Assembly (NCBI GenBank): GCA_040219515.1
Contig: JAVJSI010000015.1
Span: 20,744 to 84,743 of the forward strand
Source: Acidimicrobiales bacterium
GTDB taxonomy: Bacteria > Actinomycetota > Acidimicrobiia > Acidimicrobiales > Aldehydirespiratoraceae
Direction: 5' to 3'
Length of the DNA stretch: 64,000 nt
The notes under the pieces were generated by a model. The model was not told where the DNA came from and ran no database searches. It saw only the letters and a program-made list of their open reading frames with translations. The translations under genes and the position numbers were made by a program. Numbering within the stretch: position 1 is the stretch's first letter; each line of letters begins with the position of its first letter. Shown here piece after piece: positions 1-9,325 of the stretch.

Positions 1-1
1 T

Positions 2-592
2 CGGGGAGTACACGCCCGCGGTCAGGTGATCAGCCTCGACGCCGACGCGTCGCACTTCGACGCGCATGCCCTCGGTCGAGCCCTCAATCGCAAGCTCGGG
101 CCCGAGATCGCCGTCGACGAGATAGAGACGGCGCCGCCCACCTTCGACGCGCGACTCAGCTGCACCGGGCGCCACTATCGCTACTCCGTGCTGAACCGCC
201 GGGTCGGTGACCCCCTCCGTCGGCGCCACTGCTGGCACGTACCGTCGCCACTCGACGTCGAGGCGATGAACCTCGCCGCCGTGGATCTCATCGGGCTCCA
301 CGACTTCACCGCGTTCAGCAAGAGGAACAAGTCGCGCCCCGCCGAGGTGTTCCTGCGACGGGTCCATTCGGCCGAGTGGGTGCGCCACGAGGACACGGTT
401 CGCTTCGACATCACCGCCAACGCCTACACCCACCAGATGGTGCGCAGCCTGGTCGGCATGTTCATCGCCATCGGCCTCGGGCGTCGGGCGGTCGGCGACA
501 TGGCCACCGTGCTGCAGGGGATGGATCGGTCGATCGCGCCGAGTCCGGCACCACCACACGGACTCGTCCTGTGGGACGCCCTCTACGAATGA
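2..592 (+). CDS. truA: tRNA pseudouridine synthase A (TruA), 5' truncated by window edge
   Basis: TruA converts uridines 38-40 of the tRNA anticodon arm to pseudouridine in the cytoplasm. The frame is open to the first base, and its first residues read RGVHARGQVISLDAD, which is the stretch just after the catalytic Asp of the family motif GRTDxGVHA. The catalytic Asp itself therefore lies just outside the window. The C-terminal signature (NAYTHQMVRSLVGMFIAIGLG) and the ending LVLWDALYE are intact. The next gene is rplM, the usual actinobacterial neighbour. The first internal ATG (position 26) is not the true start, because conserved family sequence lies upstream of it. Confidence 0.93.
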   Translation, partial: RGVHARGQVISLDADASHFDAHALGRALNRKLGPEIAVDEIETAPPTFDARLSCTGRHYRYSVLNRRVGDPLRRRHCWHVPSPLDVEAMNLAAVDLIGLHDFTAFSKRNKSRPAEVFLRRVHSAEWVRHEDTVRFDITANAYTHQMVRSLVGMFIAIGLGRRAVGDMATVLQGMDRSIAPSPAPPHGLVLWDALYE

Positions 593-615
593 TCGCGATT
601 CGCGCCCGTCGACGT

Positions 616-644
616 TTGTCGTTGGGCGACGCTGCCCATAGCCT
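616..644 (+). promoter_or_regulatory. candidate sigma-A-type promoter for rplM-rpsI
   Basis: In the gap between truA and rplM, TTGTCG is followed after 17 bases by TAGCCT, about 45 bases before the rplM start. The match to the -35/-10 consensus is moderate, and in a high-GC genome such matches can arise by chance. Confidence 0.3.
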
Positions 645-690
645 TGAACGGTCCTATCCGAATCGTCGGATTCCAGTCTCGGAGACAGTT

Positions 691-1146
691 GTGTCCACCA
701 CCTCAATCAAGGCCAGCGAGATCGAACGCTCGTGGCACGTCGTCGATGCTGAAGGCCTCGTCCTCGGCCGGCTCGCGACCGAAGTCGCCAACATCCTGCG
801 CGGCAAGCACAAGGCGATCTACACGCCCAACCTCGACACCGGCGATCACGTGATCATCATCAACGCCGACAAGGTCGTGCTCACGGCCGGCAAGGCCGAG
901 AAGAAGCTCGTCCATCGTCACTCCGGCTACCCGGGCGGACTCAAGAGCGAGACCTACGCCCAGAAGATGGCCCGCAAGCCCGAACAGGCCGTGCAGGACA
1001 CCATCAAGGGCATGATCCCGAAGACCCGACTCGGCCGAGCCCAGATCAAGAAGCTCAAGGTCTACGCCGGTCCCACCCATCCGCACGCCGCGCAGAACCC
1101 CCAGCCGCTCGAGATCGCCCACGCCGTCGCGCGTCCCCGGGCCTGA
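691..1146 (+). CDS. rplM: 50S ribosomal protein L13
   Basis: L13 is an early-assembly protein of the large ribosomal subunit. The 151-residue product has the family core: the [17 protein letters not shown] start, the [12 protein letters not shown] segment and the HSGYPGG / [10 protein letters not shown] motifs. The GTG start was chosen because it lies just downstream of a GGAGA ribosome-binding site and gives the usual L13 N-terminus. A longer open frame upstream overlaps truA and has no L13 similarity. rpsI follows 14 bases downstream, the standard rplM-rpsI operon. Confidence 0.97.
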   Translation: MSTTSIKASEIERSWHVVDAEGLVLGRLATEVANILRGKHKAIYTPNLDTGDHVIIINADKVVLTAGKAEKKLVHRHSGYPGGLKSETYAQKMARKPEQAVQDTIKGMIPKTRLGRAQIKKLKVYAGPTHPHAAQNPQPLEIAHAVARPRA

Positions 1147-1160
1147 AGAGGAACCTTTCG

Positions 1161-1553
1161 ATGACTGCTCCCCTCACCCAAACCACTGGTCGCCGCAAGC
1201 GCGCTGTCGCTCGTGTGCGTCTGCGCCCCGGCACCGGTGTCGTCATGGTCAACGGCAAGCTTCTCGACGACTACTTCCCGTCGCGCACCCACCGTCAGAA
1301 CGCCATTCAGCCGCTCGCCATCGTCGAGCTGAGCGAGGCCTACGACGTCGACGCGACGATCCACGGCGGCGGTACGACCGGCCAGGCCGGCGCGCTGCGT
1401 CTCGGTATCGCCCGTTCGCTGATCGCCCTCGACGAAGAACACCGGGCCCCGCTGCGTGCGGCCGGCTTCGTCACCCGCGACCCGCGCAAGAAGGAGTCCA
1501 AGAAGTACGGCCTCAAGAAGGCCCGCAAGGCTCCGCAGTACAGCAAGCGCTAG
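1161..1553 (+). CDS. rpsI: 30S ribosomal protein S9
   Basis: S9 is a small-subunit protein whose basic C-terminal tail reaches the P-site tRNA. The 130-residue product has the [13 protein letters not shown] start, the [19 protein letters not shown] core and the diagnostic ending [19 protein letters not shown] ribosome-binding site precedes the ATG. It is the second gene of the rplM operon. Length and composition are normal. Confidence 0.97.
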   Translation: MTAPLTQTTGRRKRAVARVRLRPGTGVVMVNGKLLDDYFPSRTHRQNAIQPLAIVELSEAYDVDATIHGGGTTGQAGALRLGIARSLIALDEEHRAPLRAAGFVTRDPRKKESKKYGLKKARKAPQYSKR

Positions 1554-1620
1554 TCGGTTAGGTCGACGGTGCTGCCCGTGCAGTGCTTTCGGCGGCCGCC
1601 CGACGGCCGATGGAGACGCC

Positions 1621-2943
1621 GTGAGCCTTCGCTTCGGCACTGATGGCATCCGAGCGGACGCTCGCGATGCCCTGACCGCCCCGGTGGTGGCCGCCCTCGG
1701 GCGGGCCGGCGCCGAGGTCCTGGGCGCGGACGGCCTCGTCGTCGGCCGCGACACCAGAGCGTCGGGTCCCTCCCTCGCGGCTGCGCTGCATGCGGGCGTG
1801 CAGGCGGCGGGGGGAGGGTCCGTCGACCTCGGGATCGTGCCGACGCCGGCCGTTGCCCTCTGGTGTGCCCACGAGAACGTGGCCGGCGCGATGGTGTCGG
1901 CCAGTCACAACCCGTGGCACGACAACGGCATCAAGTTCTTCGCGCCCGGGGGCGCCAAGCTGGGCGACGTCGTCCAGGACCGGATCCAGACCCGTTTCGA
2001 CGAGCTGCTGGCGAGCGCCGACACGCCGACCCACGCGGTCGGTGACGACCGCCATGCCGACGCGGTCGAGCGTCACGTGGCTGCGCTGGTCGCGAGCCTC
2101 GACGGCCGGACGTTGGGCGGCCTGCGCATCGTGGCCGACGCGGCCAACGGTGCCGCCTCCACCATCATCGCCGAGGTCTTCGGGCGGCTGGGCGCCGACG
2201 TGGTCGTGATCCACGCGTCGCCCGACGGCCACAACATCAACGACCACTGCGGCTCGACCCACCCCGAGAGCCTCTGTGCGGCGGTGCTGTCCGAGGGAGC
2301 TGATCTGGGTGTGGCGTTCGACGGCGACGCCGACCGACTGGTCGCCGTGGACGGCGGCGGCCGGATCGTCGACGGCGATCAGATCATCGCCATCTGCGCG
2401 CGGGACCGCCACGAGCGGGGGGTGCTCACCGGCGAGGCCGTGGTCGTCACCGTCATGACGAACCTGGGCTTTCGTCGATCGATGGCCGCCGCCGGCATCC
2501 ACGTGATCGACACGAAGGTGGGCGATCGCCATGTGCTGGAGGCCCTCGACGCCGGTGGCTACAGCCTCGGCGGTGAGCAGTCCGGGCACATCATCTTCCG
2601 AGATCTGGCCCCGACCGGCGATGGCGTGTTGAGCGCCGTGCAACTGATCGATGTCGTCGCGCGGACCGCTCGGCCCCTCGGCGATCTCGCCTCGGCATCC
2701 ATGACCCGCCTTCCGCAGGTCCTGCGAAATGTCAGGGTCGCCACGCGCCCGGACGACGTCGACTCGGTGCTGGCGCCCTTCGTCGAGGCCTCGATGGGCC
2801 GCATGGCCGGGCGGGGTCGGGTGCTGATTCGGCCGTCGGGGACCGAGCCCTTGATCCGCGTCATGGTCGAAGCCGAGACCGATGCCGAGGCCCAGATGGA
2901 AGCGGACGGGCTCGTTGCCGCGGTCGAGTCCCTCTTCGGGTGA
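1621..2943 (+). CDS. glmM: phosphoglucosamine mutase
   Basis: GlmM interconverts glucosamine-6-phosphate and glucosamine-1-phosphate on the way to UDP-GlcNAc for peptidoglycan. The 440-residue protein shows the FGTDGIR start, the phosphoserine loop SASHNP with the catalytic Ser near residue 95, the metal-binding DGDADR loop, the GGEQSGHI sugar-binding loop and the C-terminal phosphate-binding RPSGTEP motif. The GTG start follows a GGAGAC site and gives the standard N-terminus. The next gene is GlmS-like, so both steps leading to glucosamine-1-phosphate are adjacent. Confidence 0.96.
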   Translation: MSLRFGTDGIRADARDALTAPVVAALGRAGAEVLGADGLVVGRDTRASGPSLAAALHAGVQAAGGGSVDLGIVPTPAVALWCAHENVAGAMVSASHNPWHDNGIKFFAPGGAKLGDVVQDRIQTRFDELLASADTPTHAVGDDRHADAVERHVAALVASLDGRTLGGLRIVADAANGAASTIIAEVFGRLGADVVVIHASPDGHNINDHCGSTHPESLCAAVLSEGADLGVAFDGDADRLVAVDGGGRIVDGDQIIAICARDRHERGVLTGEAVVVTVMTNLGFRRSMAAAGIHVIDTKVGDRHVLEALDAGGYSLGGEQSGHIIFRDLAPTGDGVLSAVQLIDVVARTARPLGDLASASMTRLPQVLRNVRVATRPDDVDSVLAPFVEASMGRMAGRGRVLIRPSGTEPLIRVMVEAETDAEAQMEADGLVAAVESLFG

Positions 2944-3028
2944 GGGTCAACTGCGCCGACCCCGGACCTAAACTGGCTGCGCCCGGTGGCCGACGGGTAC
3001 GAAGCCAACGAGATCGGGAGTAGCACCC

Positions 3029-6000
3029 ATGTGCGGGATCATCGCCGTTGTTCGGCGTCCCTCGAGCCGACCGACACCCATGGGGGTCGACGTCGTCGAT
3101 CCGCTGCTCGGTCTGGCCTCCTCGTTGCGGGGGGCCGACCGGATCACCGATGCGCTTCGTGACACCGGTGACGCCTTGGCCACGGTCGACGGGTTGCTGC
3201 AGGGCGTACCCGGCGTGCGCCTGCTGCTCGACGACGCGTCCGTCGCCCCGGCACTGCGCCACCACTGTGGCGAGATCCAGTCCGAGGTCGAGGCCATCGA
3301 GATCGCGATGGAAGCTCGCGCGGCGCTGCCCACCGCCGAACTCGAGCGCCGCAACCACGAACTGATCCGCGTGCGCGACGGCGTCTGGGCCATCACCCGC
3401 GATCGCCTCCGTGCCGCGCAGACCGTGGCCACGCTGGCCGGCGACATCCGGAGCACGGGTGCACTGGAAGCGTTCCTCTCGGTGCACCAGGCCCTCAGCG
3501 CCATCGACCGCCTCGAGGTCCGTGGCCGCGACTCGGCCGGTCTGCACCTGCTCGTGCACGATCACGCCCTCGACCTCGATGATCCGGCCGTGCGCGCCGC
3601 GATCGACGCCCGCGCCGGTGACCCGAACTTCGGTTCGGGCAGCGTGCGAATCGTCGACGGTGTGCTGAGCGTCGTGCACAAGGTCGCGGCCGAGATCGGC
3701 GAGCTCGGTGACAACACGGCCGCCATCCGTCGGGCACTGACCGAGGACGAGCTGCTTCGAGCCGCTCTCGCCAACGACACCGCTCGCACACTGGTGCTCG
3801 GCCACACCCGCTGGGCCTCGATCGGCATCATCAGCGAGCCGAACGCCCACCCCCTCAACAGCGAGCTCGTCGACGCTGCGGGTCCCTATGTCGTCGGGGT
3901 GCTCAACGGCGACGTCGACAACTTCGCCGACCTGATCGCCGAGGAAGGCGTGAAGATCACGCCGTCGATCACCACCGACGCCAAGGTCATCCCCAGCCTC
4001 ATGAGCTGCCGTCTCGGCGAAGGACTCGAATCGGCCGAAGCGTTCCGGCGTACCGTCGCCACGTTCGAGGGATCCGTCGCGATCGGCGCGTCCACCGCCA
4101 GCGCGCCGGACCGCTTGCAGCTGGCCCTGCGGGGTAGTGGCCAGGCCCTCTACGTCGGTCTGGCCGAGGACGCCTACATCGTGGCCAGCGAGCCCTACGG
4201 CGTGGTCGAGGAGACGGCCCGCTACATCCGGATGGACGGCGAGACGCCCGGCAACCCGGAGAACCCAAACGCCAGCCGAGGCCAGATCATCGAGCTCGAC
4301 GGCAATCAGGCCGGCTCGCTCGAGGGCATCCTGCGCAAGGCCTACGACGGCACCGATCTTCCCGTCACCGAGGACGATGTCGCCGTCGCCCAGATCACCA
4401 CCCGCGACATCGACCGTGGCGACCACCCCCACTATCTGATGAAGGAGATCGGCGAGGCGCCGACCTCGTTCCGCAAGACGCTGCGGGGCAAGATCGTCGC
4501 CGGCCCCGACGGTCCCGCCGTCTCGCTCGGCCCCGAGATCATTCCCACCGAGGTGCGCGCCGGCCTGGCCGACGGCAGCATCACCCGAGTCCTCGTCATC
4601 GGCCAGGGCACGGCGGCGGTGGCCGGCCAGTCGCTGGCCGCGGCGCTCGACGTGCTCGTGCCGGAAGGGCAGATCAGTGCCGAGGCGATCCTGGCCACCG
4701 AGCTGTCGGGCTTCTCCCTGCGCTCGGACATGAGCGATACGCTCATCGTCGCGGTCAGCCAGTCGGGCACGACCACCGACACGAACCGCACGGTCGACAT
4801 CGTGCGCAACCGCGGGGCCAAGGTCATCGCGGTGGTAAACCGGCGCGGGAGCGACCTGACCGACCGCGCCGATGGCGTGCTCTACACGTCCGATGGTCGC
4901 GACGTCGAGATGTCGGTCGCGTCGACGAAGGCCTTCTACTCCCAGATCGCGGCCGGCCTCCTCATCGCGATCGCGATCGCCGATGAGATCCTCGGCGACG
5001 AGGGTGCCGCCGACCGGCGCTCGCTGCTGGCCGGTGTCCAGGAGATCCCGACGGCGATGGAGACCGTGATCAGTCGTCGCGGGCTCATCGGTGAGGCCGC
5101 GCGCGAGTTCGCGCCGAGTCGCCGCTACTGGGCGCTGGTCGGCAACGGAGCCAACCGCATCGCCGCACGCGAAGTGCGGATCAAGCTCTCCGAGCTCTGC
5201 TACAAGTCCATCGCCGCCGACAGCACCGAGGACAAGAAGCACATCGATCTGTCGTCGGAGCCGCTGATTCTCGTGTGCGCGGCCGGGCTCTCGGGTTCGA
5301 CCGCCGACGACGTGGCCAAGGAGGTTGCGATCTTCCGGGCCCACAAGGCGGCCCCGATCGTGATCGCCGACGAGGGCGAGTCGCGATTCGACGCGGCGCT
5401 GGCCGTGTTGCCCGTACCGGCGGTCGACTCCCGGCTGGGGTTCATCCTGTCGGCCATGGCCGGTCACCTGTTCGGCTACGAGGTCGCCCTGGCCATCGAC
5501 GCCCAGGCGATGCCGTTGCGCGAGTCGCGCAGTGCGATCGAACAGATCGCGGCCCGATCCGACGTCGACGGCGAGGCCGCGCTCAGTGCGCTCCAGCCGG
5601 TGCTCGAACGTACCGCCTCCACCTTCTTCGACGGTCTTCGCAGTGGCGCCTACAACGGCCACCTCGAGGCCGGTACTGCGGTGAAGATCGCTTCGCTGCT
5701 GCGGTTCGCCTTGCGTTCGGCGCCGCTCGAGGCCTACCAGATCGAGTACGGCAAGGTCGGCACGCCGGCGGTCGTTCTCGATGACCTGGCGGCCGCGCTC
5801 ACCGTTGGCATCGAGGAACTCACGCGCCCGATCGACGCAATCAAGCATCAGGCCAAGACCGTCACCGTGGGCATCTCTCGTTCCGACGAGACACTGCTCG
5901 AGGTGGCCCTGGCCCGCGCCGCCCTCGATGCCGGTGCGCCCCGCGATCGCCTCAGCTATGCGTCGCTGCGCACCCTGGCCGACCTCGACCCGGCCATCGC

Positions 6001-6472
6001 CGAGGTCCTCGGTCACACCCGCTATCGCATCGAGGGGCTCAACGAGAACGGTGATGGCACGGCCACCGCCGTCGTGGTCGATCGGGGCGGCATCAGCCAG
6101 GGCATCCCGTCTCGTACCGACCGGTCCCCGACCCTGCGGGGCACGAAGCACCAGGTGGCGCTCGAGCGCCGGGTGTTCGTCGCCCTCGGTCGCAGCGACG
6201 GACGCTCGCTCGTGTTCGTGCCCGAACTCAAGGACAACGTCACGACCGGCCTGACCCTTCTCCAGGTGCGCTTCGCCGACGAACTCTCACCGGCCGCCTC
6301 TCGGGGCGTGTTGCAGGGGTATCGCAACCGCTACTCGGCCCTGCGCGACGCGGTGCTCGAGACCGAGGACTCCTTCCGCGAAGACATCCTGGCTCAGCAA
6401 CCGGTCGTCGATCTCTTGACGCTCCCGATCAACGCGTTGGCCGATCGCTGGCGAGTCGGCACCGACGAGTAG
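3029..6472 (+). CDS. glmS: giant glutamine--fructose-6-phosphate aminotransferase-like protein (GlmS with insertion and C-terminal extension)
   Basis: GlmS makes glucosamine-6-phosphate from fructose-6-phosphate and glutamine. This product is 1147 residues, against about 610-625 for typical GlmS. Cys2 of MCGIIAVV is the Ntn glutaminase nucleophile. The next landmark, RGRDSAG, is at residues 165-171 rather than near residue 26, so about 140 residues are inserted directly after the nucleophile strand. GHTRWAS (residue 258 on) and LNGDVDN follow. Two SIS isomerase domains come next (first with SQSGTTTDT and SVASTKAF; second with GNGANRIAAREVRIKLSELCY). A segment ending KHQAKTVTV resembles the usual GlmS tail (LAKSVTVE), and it is followed by an unrecognised extension of about 190 residues. 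Its place next to glmM supports a cell-wall precursor role. A specialised or regulatory GlmS-like enzyme remains possible. Confidence 0.85.
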   Translation: MCGIIAVVRRPSSRPTPMGVDVVDPLLGLASSLRGADRITDALRDTGDALATVDGLLQGVPGVRLLLDDASVAPALRHHCGEIQSEVEAIEIAMEARAALPTAELERRNHELIRVRDGVWAITRDRLRAAQTVATLAGDIRSTGALEAFLSVHQALSAIDRLEVRGRDSAGLHLLVHDHALDLDDPAVRAAIDARAGDPNFGSGSVRIVDGVLSVVHKVAAEIGELGDNTAAIRRALTEDELLRAALANDTARTLVLGHTRWASIGIISEPNAHPLNSELVDAAGPYVVGVLNGDVDNFADLIAEEGVKITPSITTDAKVIPSLMSCRLGEGLESAEAFRRTVATFEGSVAIGASTASAPDRLQLALRGSGQALYVGLAEDAYIVASEPYGVVEETARYIRMDGETPGNPENPNASRGQIIELDGNQAGSLEGILRKAYDGTDLPVTEDDVAVAQITTRDIDRGDHPHYLMKEIGEAPTSFRKTLRGKIVAGPDGPAVSLGPEIIPTEVRAGLADGSITRVLVIGQGTAAVAGQSLAAALDVLVPEGQISAEAILATELSGFSLRSDMSDTLIVAVSQSGTTTDTNRTVDIVRNRGAKVIAVVNRRGSDLTDRADGVLYTSDGRDVEMSVASTKAFYSQIAAGLLIAIAIADEILGDEGAADRRSLLAGVQEIPTAMETVISRRGLIGEAAREFAPSRRYWALVGNGANRIAAREVRIKLSELCYKSIAADSTEDKKHIDLSSEPLILVCAAGLSGSTADDVAKEVAIFRAHKAAPIVIADEGESRFDAALAVLPVPAVDSRLGFILSAMAGHLFGYEVALAIDAQAMPLRESRSAIEQIAARSDVDGEAALSALQPVLERTASTFFDGLRSGAYNGHLEAGTAVKIASLLRFALRSAPLEAYQIEYGKVGTPAVVLDDLAAALTVGIEELTRPIDAIKHQAKTVTVGISRSDETLLEVALARAALDAGAPRDRLSYASLRTLADLDPAIAEVLGHTRYRIEGLNENGDGTATAVVVDRGGISQGIPSRTDRSPTLRGTKHQVALERRVFVALGRSDGRSLVFVPELKDNVTTGLTLLQVRFADELSPAASRGVLQGYRNRYSALRDAVLETEDSFREDILAQQPVVDLLTLPINALADRWRVGTDE

Positions 6473-6481
6473 CGTCGGCGG

Positions 6482-6853
6482 ATGATCGGCATCGGCACCG
6501 ACCTCGTCGACATCGACCGCTTCCGCACGGTCCTCCACCGCACCCCGGGCATCGTCGATCGTCTTTTTCGGGCCGACGAACGGGCCTATGCCGAACAGGC
6601 CGGCGATCCGACGGCGCGGTTCGCCGCTCGTTTCGCAGCCAAGGAGGCCACGCTCAAGTCACTGGGCCTCGGCCTCGGCGCCATGGCGATGGCCGACATC
6701 GAGGTGGTGAAACACGCCGACGGTCGCCCTGAGCTCCGCCTGCACGGCGGCGCCGTCGACATCGCGGCCGCGGCGGGAGCGCAACGGTTCCTGTTGACGA
6801 TCTCCCACACCGATCATGTCGCGCAGGCGACCGTCGTGGCGTTGGCGTCGTGA
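6482..6853 (+). CDS. acpS: holo-[acyl-carrier-protein] synthase
   Basis: AcpS transfers 4'-phosphopantetheine from CoA to the serine of acyl carrier protein. The 123-residue product has the metal-binding IGIGTDLVDIDRF start and the catalytic RFAAKEATLKSLG helix, both complete. It ends with the LLTISHTDHVAQATVVA strand seen across the family. Its stop overlaps the start of nnrD by four bases (GTGA), which suggests translational coupling. Confidence 0.95.
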   Translation: MIGIGTDLVDIDRFRTVLHRTPGIVDRLFRADERAYAEQAGDPTARFAARFAAKEATLKSLGLGLGAMAMADIEVVKHADGRPELRLHGGAVDIAAAAGAQRFLLTISHTDHVAQATVVALAS

Positions 6854-8190
6854 TCCCGATCGTCACGCCGGACCGGATGGCGGCGGTCGATGCCGCAGCG
6901 GCCAGCGAACTCGACCAGTTGATCGAACGCGCCGGGCGCGCCGTCGCTCGCGAAGCGCTGACGATGCTGGGCGGCACCTATGGGCGTCGCGTCGTGGTGC
7001 TGGTCGGTCCGGGCAACAACGGCGCTGACGGCCGCGCCGCCGCGCGCCGGCTTCGGCACAGTGGGGTTCGGGTGAGGGAGATCGAGGTCGGGGAACAGCC
7101 GGCCGTACTTCCGGCGGCCGATCTGGTCATCGACGCGGCGTTCGGCAACGGCCTGCGTCGGCCCTACCTCGCCCCGGACGTCCTCGCCGGGACCTCGGTG
7201 CTCGCCGTCGACATTCCCTCGGGGGTCGACGGCCTGACCGGCGAGCGCGTCGGCGAGCCGATGGCGGCCGATCGCACGGTGACGTTCGGTGGACTCAAAC
7301 CGGGCCTGGTACTCGAGCCGGGTCGCAGCCTCGCCGGTGCGGTGGTGGTGGCCGACATCGGACTCGAACTCGGTGAGGTGCGGGTCCACGCCGTCGACGA
7401 TGCCGACGTGACCCGGCTGCTGTCGGGCCGGTCGGCCGATGACCACAAGTGGAAGGCCGGCGTGCGGGTGGTGGGTGGCGCACCGGGGATGACCGGGGCC
7501 GCCGCGCTGGCCGCCCGCGCCGCCCAACGGTGCGGGGCCGGCATTGTCCAGATGGCCATGCCCGGCGGACGCGGCGACGAGGGGCCACTCGAGACGGTCG
7601 GACATCCGTTGCCCAGAGAGGACTGGGCCGACGAGGCCTTCGCATCGGTCGACGAGCGAATTCAGGCGCTCTTGCTCGGGTGTGGGCTCGGCCCGATCGA
7701 CAGACCGACGCTCGAGGCCGCGTGCCGCGTCGACCGGCCCCTCGTGCTCGACGGTGGTGCGCTCCAACCGGAGCTCGTTCCGCTGCTCGGGGCTCGGGAG
7801 GCACCCACGGTGCTGACCCCGCACGACGGCGAGTGGCATCGGCTCGCCGGCCCCGACCGAGCGGACCGGATCTCGTCGACGCAGGCATTCGCTCTCGAAC
7901 ACGGCGTGACCGTCGCCCGCAAGGGTCCGACCACCATCGTGGCGGCGCCCGATGGCTCGGCTCGCGTCGTCACGTCGGGCACCGCCGCGCTGGCGACGGC
8001 GGGCACCGGCGACGTACTCGGCGGTGCCATCCTGGGCCTGCTGGCCCGAGGTCACGCCGGACCCGACGCCGCCACGATCGCCGCCCATGTGCACGGTCTC
8101 GCCGGTGCTCGATTGGGGCTGGGGTTGGTTGCCTCGGAGGTGGCCGAGCAGTTGCCCGCACTGCTCGCCGAACTCCGGCCGGTCGACTGA
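6850..8190 (+). CDS. nnrD: bifunctional NAD(P)H-hydrate epimerase / ADP-dependent dehydratase
   Basis: This enzyme repairs hydrated NAD(P)H. The N-terminal YjeF_N domain epimerises NAD(P)HX, with GPGNNGADGRAAAR as the nucleotide-binding loop and IDAAFGNG / VDIPSGVDG as landmarks. The C-terminal carbohydrate-kinase-like domain dehydrates it, with VLTPHDGEWHRL, VARKGPTTIV and ATAGTGDVLGG. The 446-residue length is close to the fused family norm. The GTG start overlaps the acpS stop. Its position between acpS and the tsa genes matches other actinobacteria, but no alanine racemase gene follows here. Confidence 0.94.
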   Translation: MIPIVTPDRMAAVDAAAASELDQLIERAGRAVAREALTMLGGTYGRRVVVLVGPGNNGADGRAAARRLRHSGVRVREIEVGEQPAVLPAADLVIDAAFGNGLRRPYLAPDVLAGTSVLAVDIPSGVDGLTGERVGEPMAADRTVTFGGLKPGLVLEPGRSLAGAVVVADIGLELGEVRVHAVDDADVTRLLSGRSADDHKWKAGVRVVGGAPGMTGAAALAARAAQRCGAGIVQMAMPGGRGDEGPLETVGHPLPREDWADEAFASVDERIQALLLGCGLGPIDRPTLEAACRVDRPLVLDGGALQPELVPLLGAREAPTVLTPHDGEWHRLAGPDRADRISSTQAFALEHGVTVARKGPTTIVAAPDGSARVVTSGTAALATAGTGDVLGGAILGLLARGHAGPDAATIAAHVHGLAGARLGLGLVASEVAEQLPALLAELRPVD

Positions 8191-8205
8191 GCCGGGGCCG
8201 AGTCG

Positions 8206-9315
8206 ATGCACCTCGTCGTGGACCTCGTCGACCCGTTTCACGGGGGATCACACCGCGCCTGGGCCGAGGGATGGACGGCGACGTCGGCGCACCGGGTCCG
8301 GCTCCACACGTTGCCGGCCCAGGCGTGGCGGTGGCGCATGCGAGGCGCGGCGACCACGCTGGCGCCCACGCTGGTCGACGGCGCGACGAAGGACGGCCCG
8401 CCCGATGTCGTGGTCGTGTCCGACATGATCGACCTCGGTGACCTGCGGGCGCGCACGATGACGACGCATTCCCGCGTGCCGATGGTCCTCTACCTCCACG
8501 AGAATCAGCTCACCTATCCGCGACGCCCCGACGAACCGCTCGACGCCGGTCTCGCATGGATCACCTGGCGAAACCTCACGCTGGCCGATGAGATCTGGTG
8601 CAACTCGGCGTTTCATCGAGATGAGTTGCTCGGCGCGTTGCCGGCCTTCCTCGAGGCCGTGCCCGATCACGACCACTCCCACCTCTTGGCGGGGGTGGCG
8701 GCGCGCATGCGCGTGCGTCATCCGGGAGTCGACCTTCCGGCATCGCGTTCCCGGCACGACCCTCCGCTTGTGCTCAGCAACCAGCGATGGCACGACGACA
8801 AGGACGTCGAGTCGGTGGTCCGGGCGATGATCCGGCTCGCCGACGATGGCGTGGTGTTCAGGGCGGCGGTGATCGGCGACCACGAGGGTGGCCACGCCGA
8901 GGTGATCGACCCGCTGCTGGACCGACTGGGCGATCGTGTCGTGGCCCGGGGGCATCAGACCCGTGCGCGCTACGAGGAGCTTGTCGGCGAGTCCGACGTC
9001 GTGGTGTCGGCCGCCCGCACCGAGTTCTTCGGCATCGCCGTGGTCGAGGCGGTCGGCGCCGGCGCCGTGCCCGTGCTGCCGCACGACGTGGCCTACCCCG
9101 AGGTCGTTCCGTCGGCGTATCACGCGTCGGTCCTCTACGAGCGGGGCGACCTTCGCCGTGCACTGGCTGCCACGCTGGCCGACCTCGAACGGCACCGGGT
9201 GGCGGTCGAAGGACTGGCCGAATCGATGGGCCGATTCTCGTGGGAAGTGGTGGCGCCGGACTACGACCGGGCGCTCGAAGGTCTGGCCGGGTCGCGGCGC
9301 AGCGGCGACCACTAG
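8206..9315 (+). CDS. GTDC1/DUF3524-type glycosyltransferase, candidate tRNA-queuosine mannosyltransferase
   Basis: The 369-residue protein has a two-part GT-B layout. The N-terminal region matches DUF3524: PFHGGSHRAWAEGW at residues 10-23, TLPAQAWRWRMRGAA near residue 37, and YLHENQLTYP at 96-105. The C-terminal half has a family-4 donor-site motif, EFFGIAVVEAVGAGAVPVLP. The human member of this family (GTDC1) is known as the tRNA-queuosine alpha-mannosyltransferase. Sugar transfer to tRNA by this bacterial homolog is inferred from those shared motifs, not shown. It sits 15 bases after nnrD and next to the t6A tRNA-modification genes. No queuosine biosynthesis gene is present in the window. 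Confidence 0.78.
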   Translation: MHLVVDLVDPFHGGSHRAWAEGWTATSAHRVRLHTLPAQAWRWRMRGAATTLAPTLVDGATKDGPPDVVVVSDMIDLGDLRARTMTTHSRVPMVLYLHENQLTYPRRPDEPLDAGLAWITWRNLTLADEIWCNSAFHRDELLGALPAFLEAVPDHDHSHLLAGVAARMRVRHPGVDLPASRSRHDPPLVLSNQRWHDDKDVESVVRAMIRLADDGVVFRAAVIGDHEGGHAEVIDPLLDRLGDRVVARGHQTRARYEELVGESDVVVSAARTEFFGIAVVEAVGAGAVPVLPHDVAYPEVVPSAYHASVLYERGDLRRALAATLADLERHRVAVEGLAESMGRFSWEVVAPDYDRALEGLAGSRRSGDH

Positions 9316-9325
9316 CGTGTGCCGC

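Noticed and set aside
2944..3028. Possible glmS ribozyme or riboswitch upstream of the GlmS-like gene.
   Set aside because: The 85-base gap shows no conserved ribozyme core, and such elements are known mainly from Firmicutes.
2861..6151. A 1096-codon open frame on the minus strand opposite the GlmS-like gene.
   Set aside because: Low-complexity His/Arg/Gly/Asp-rich composition, no family motif, and it lies exactly under a clearly coding gene. This is a typical high-GC antisense shadow.
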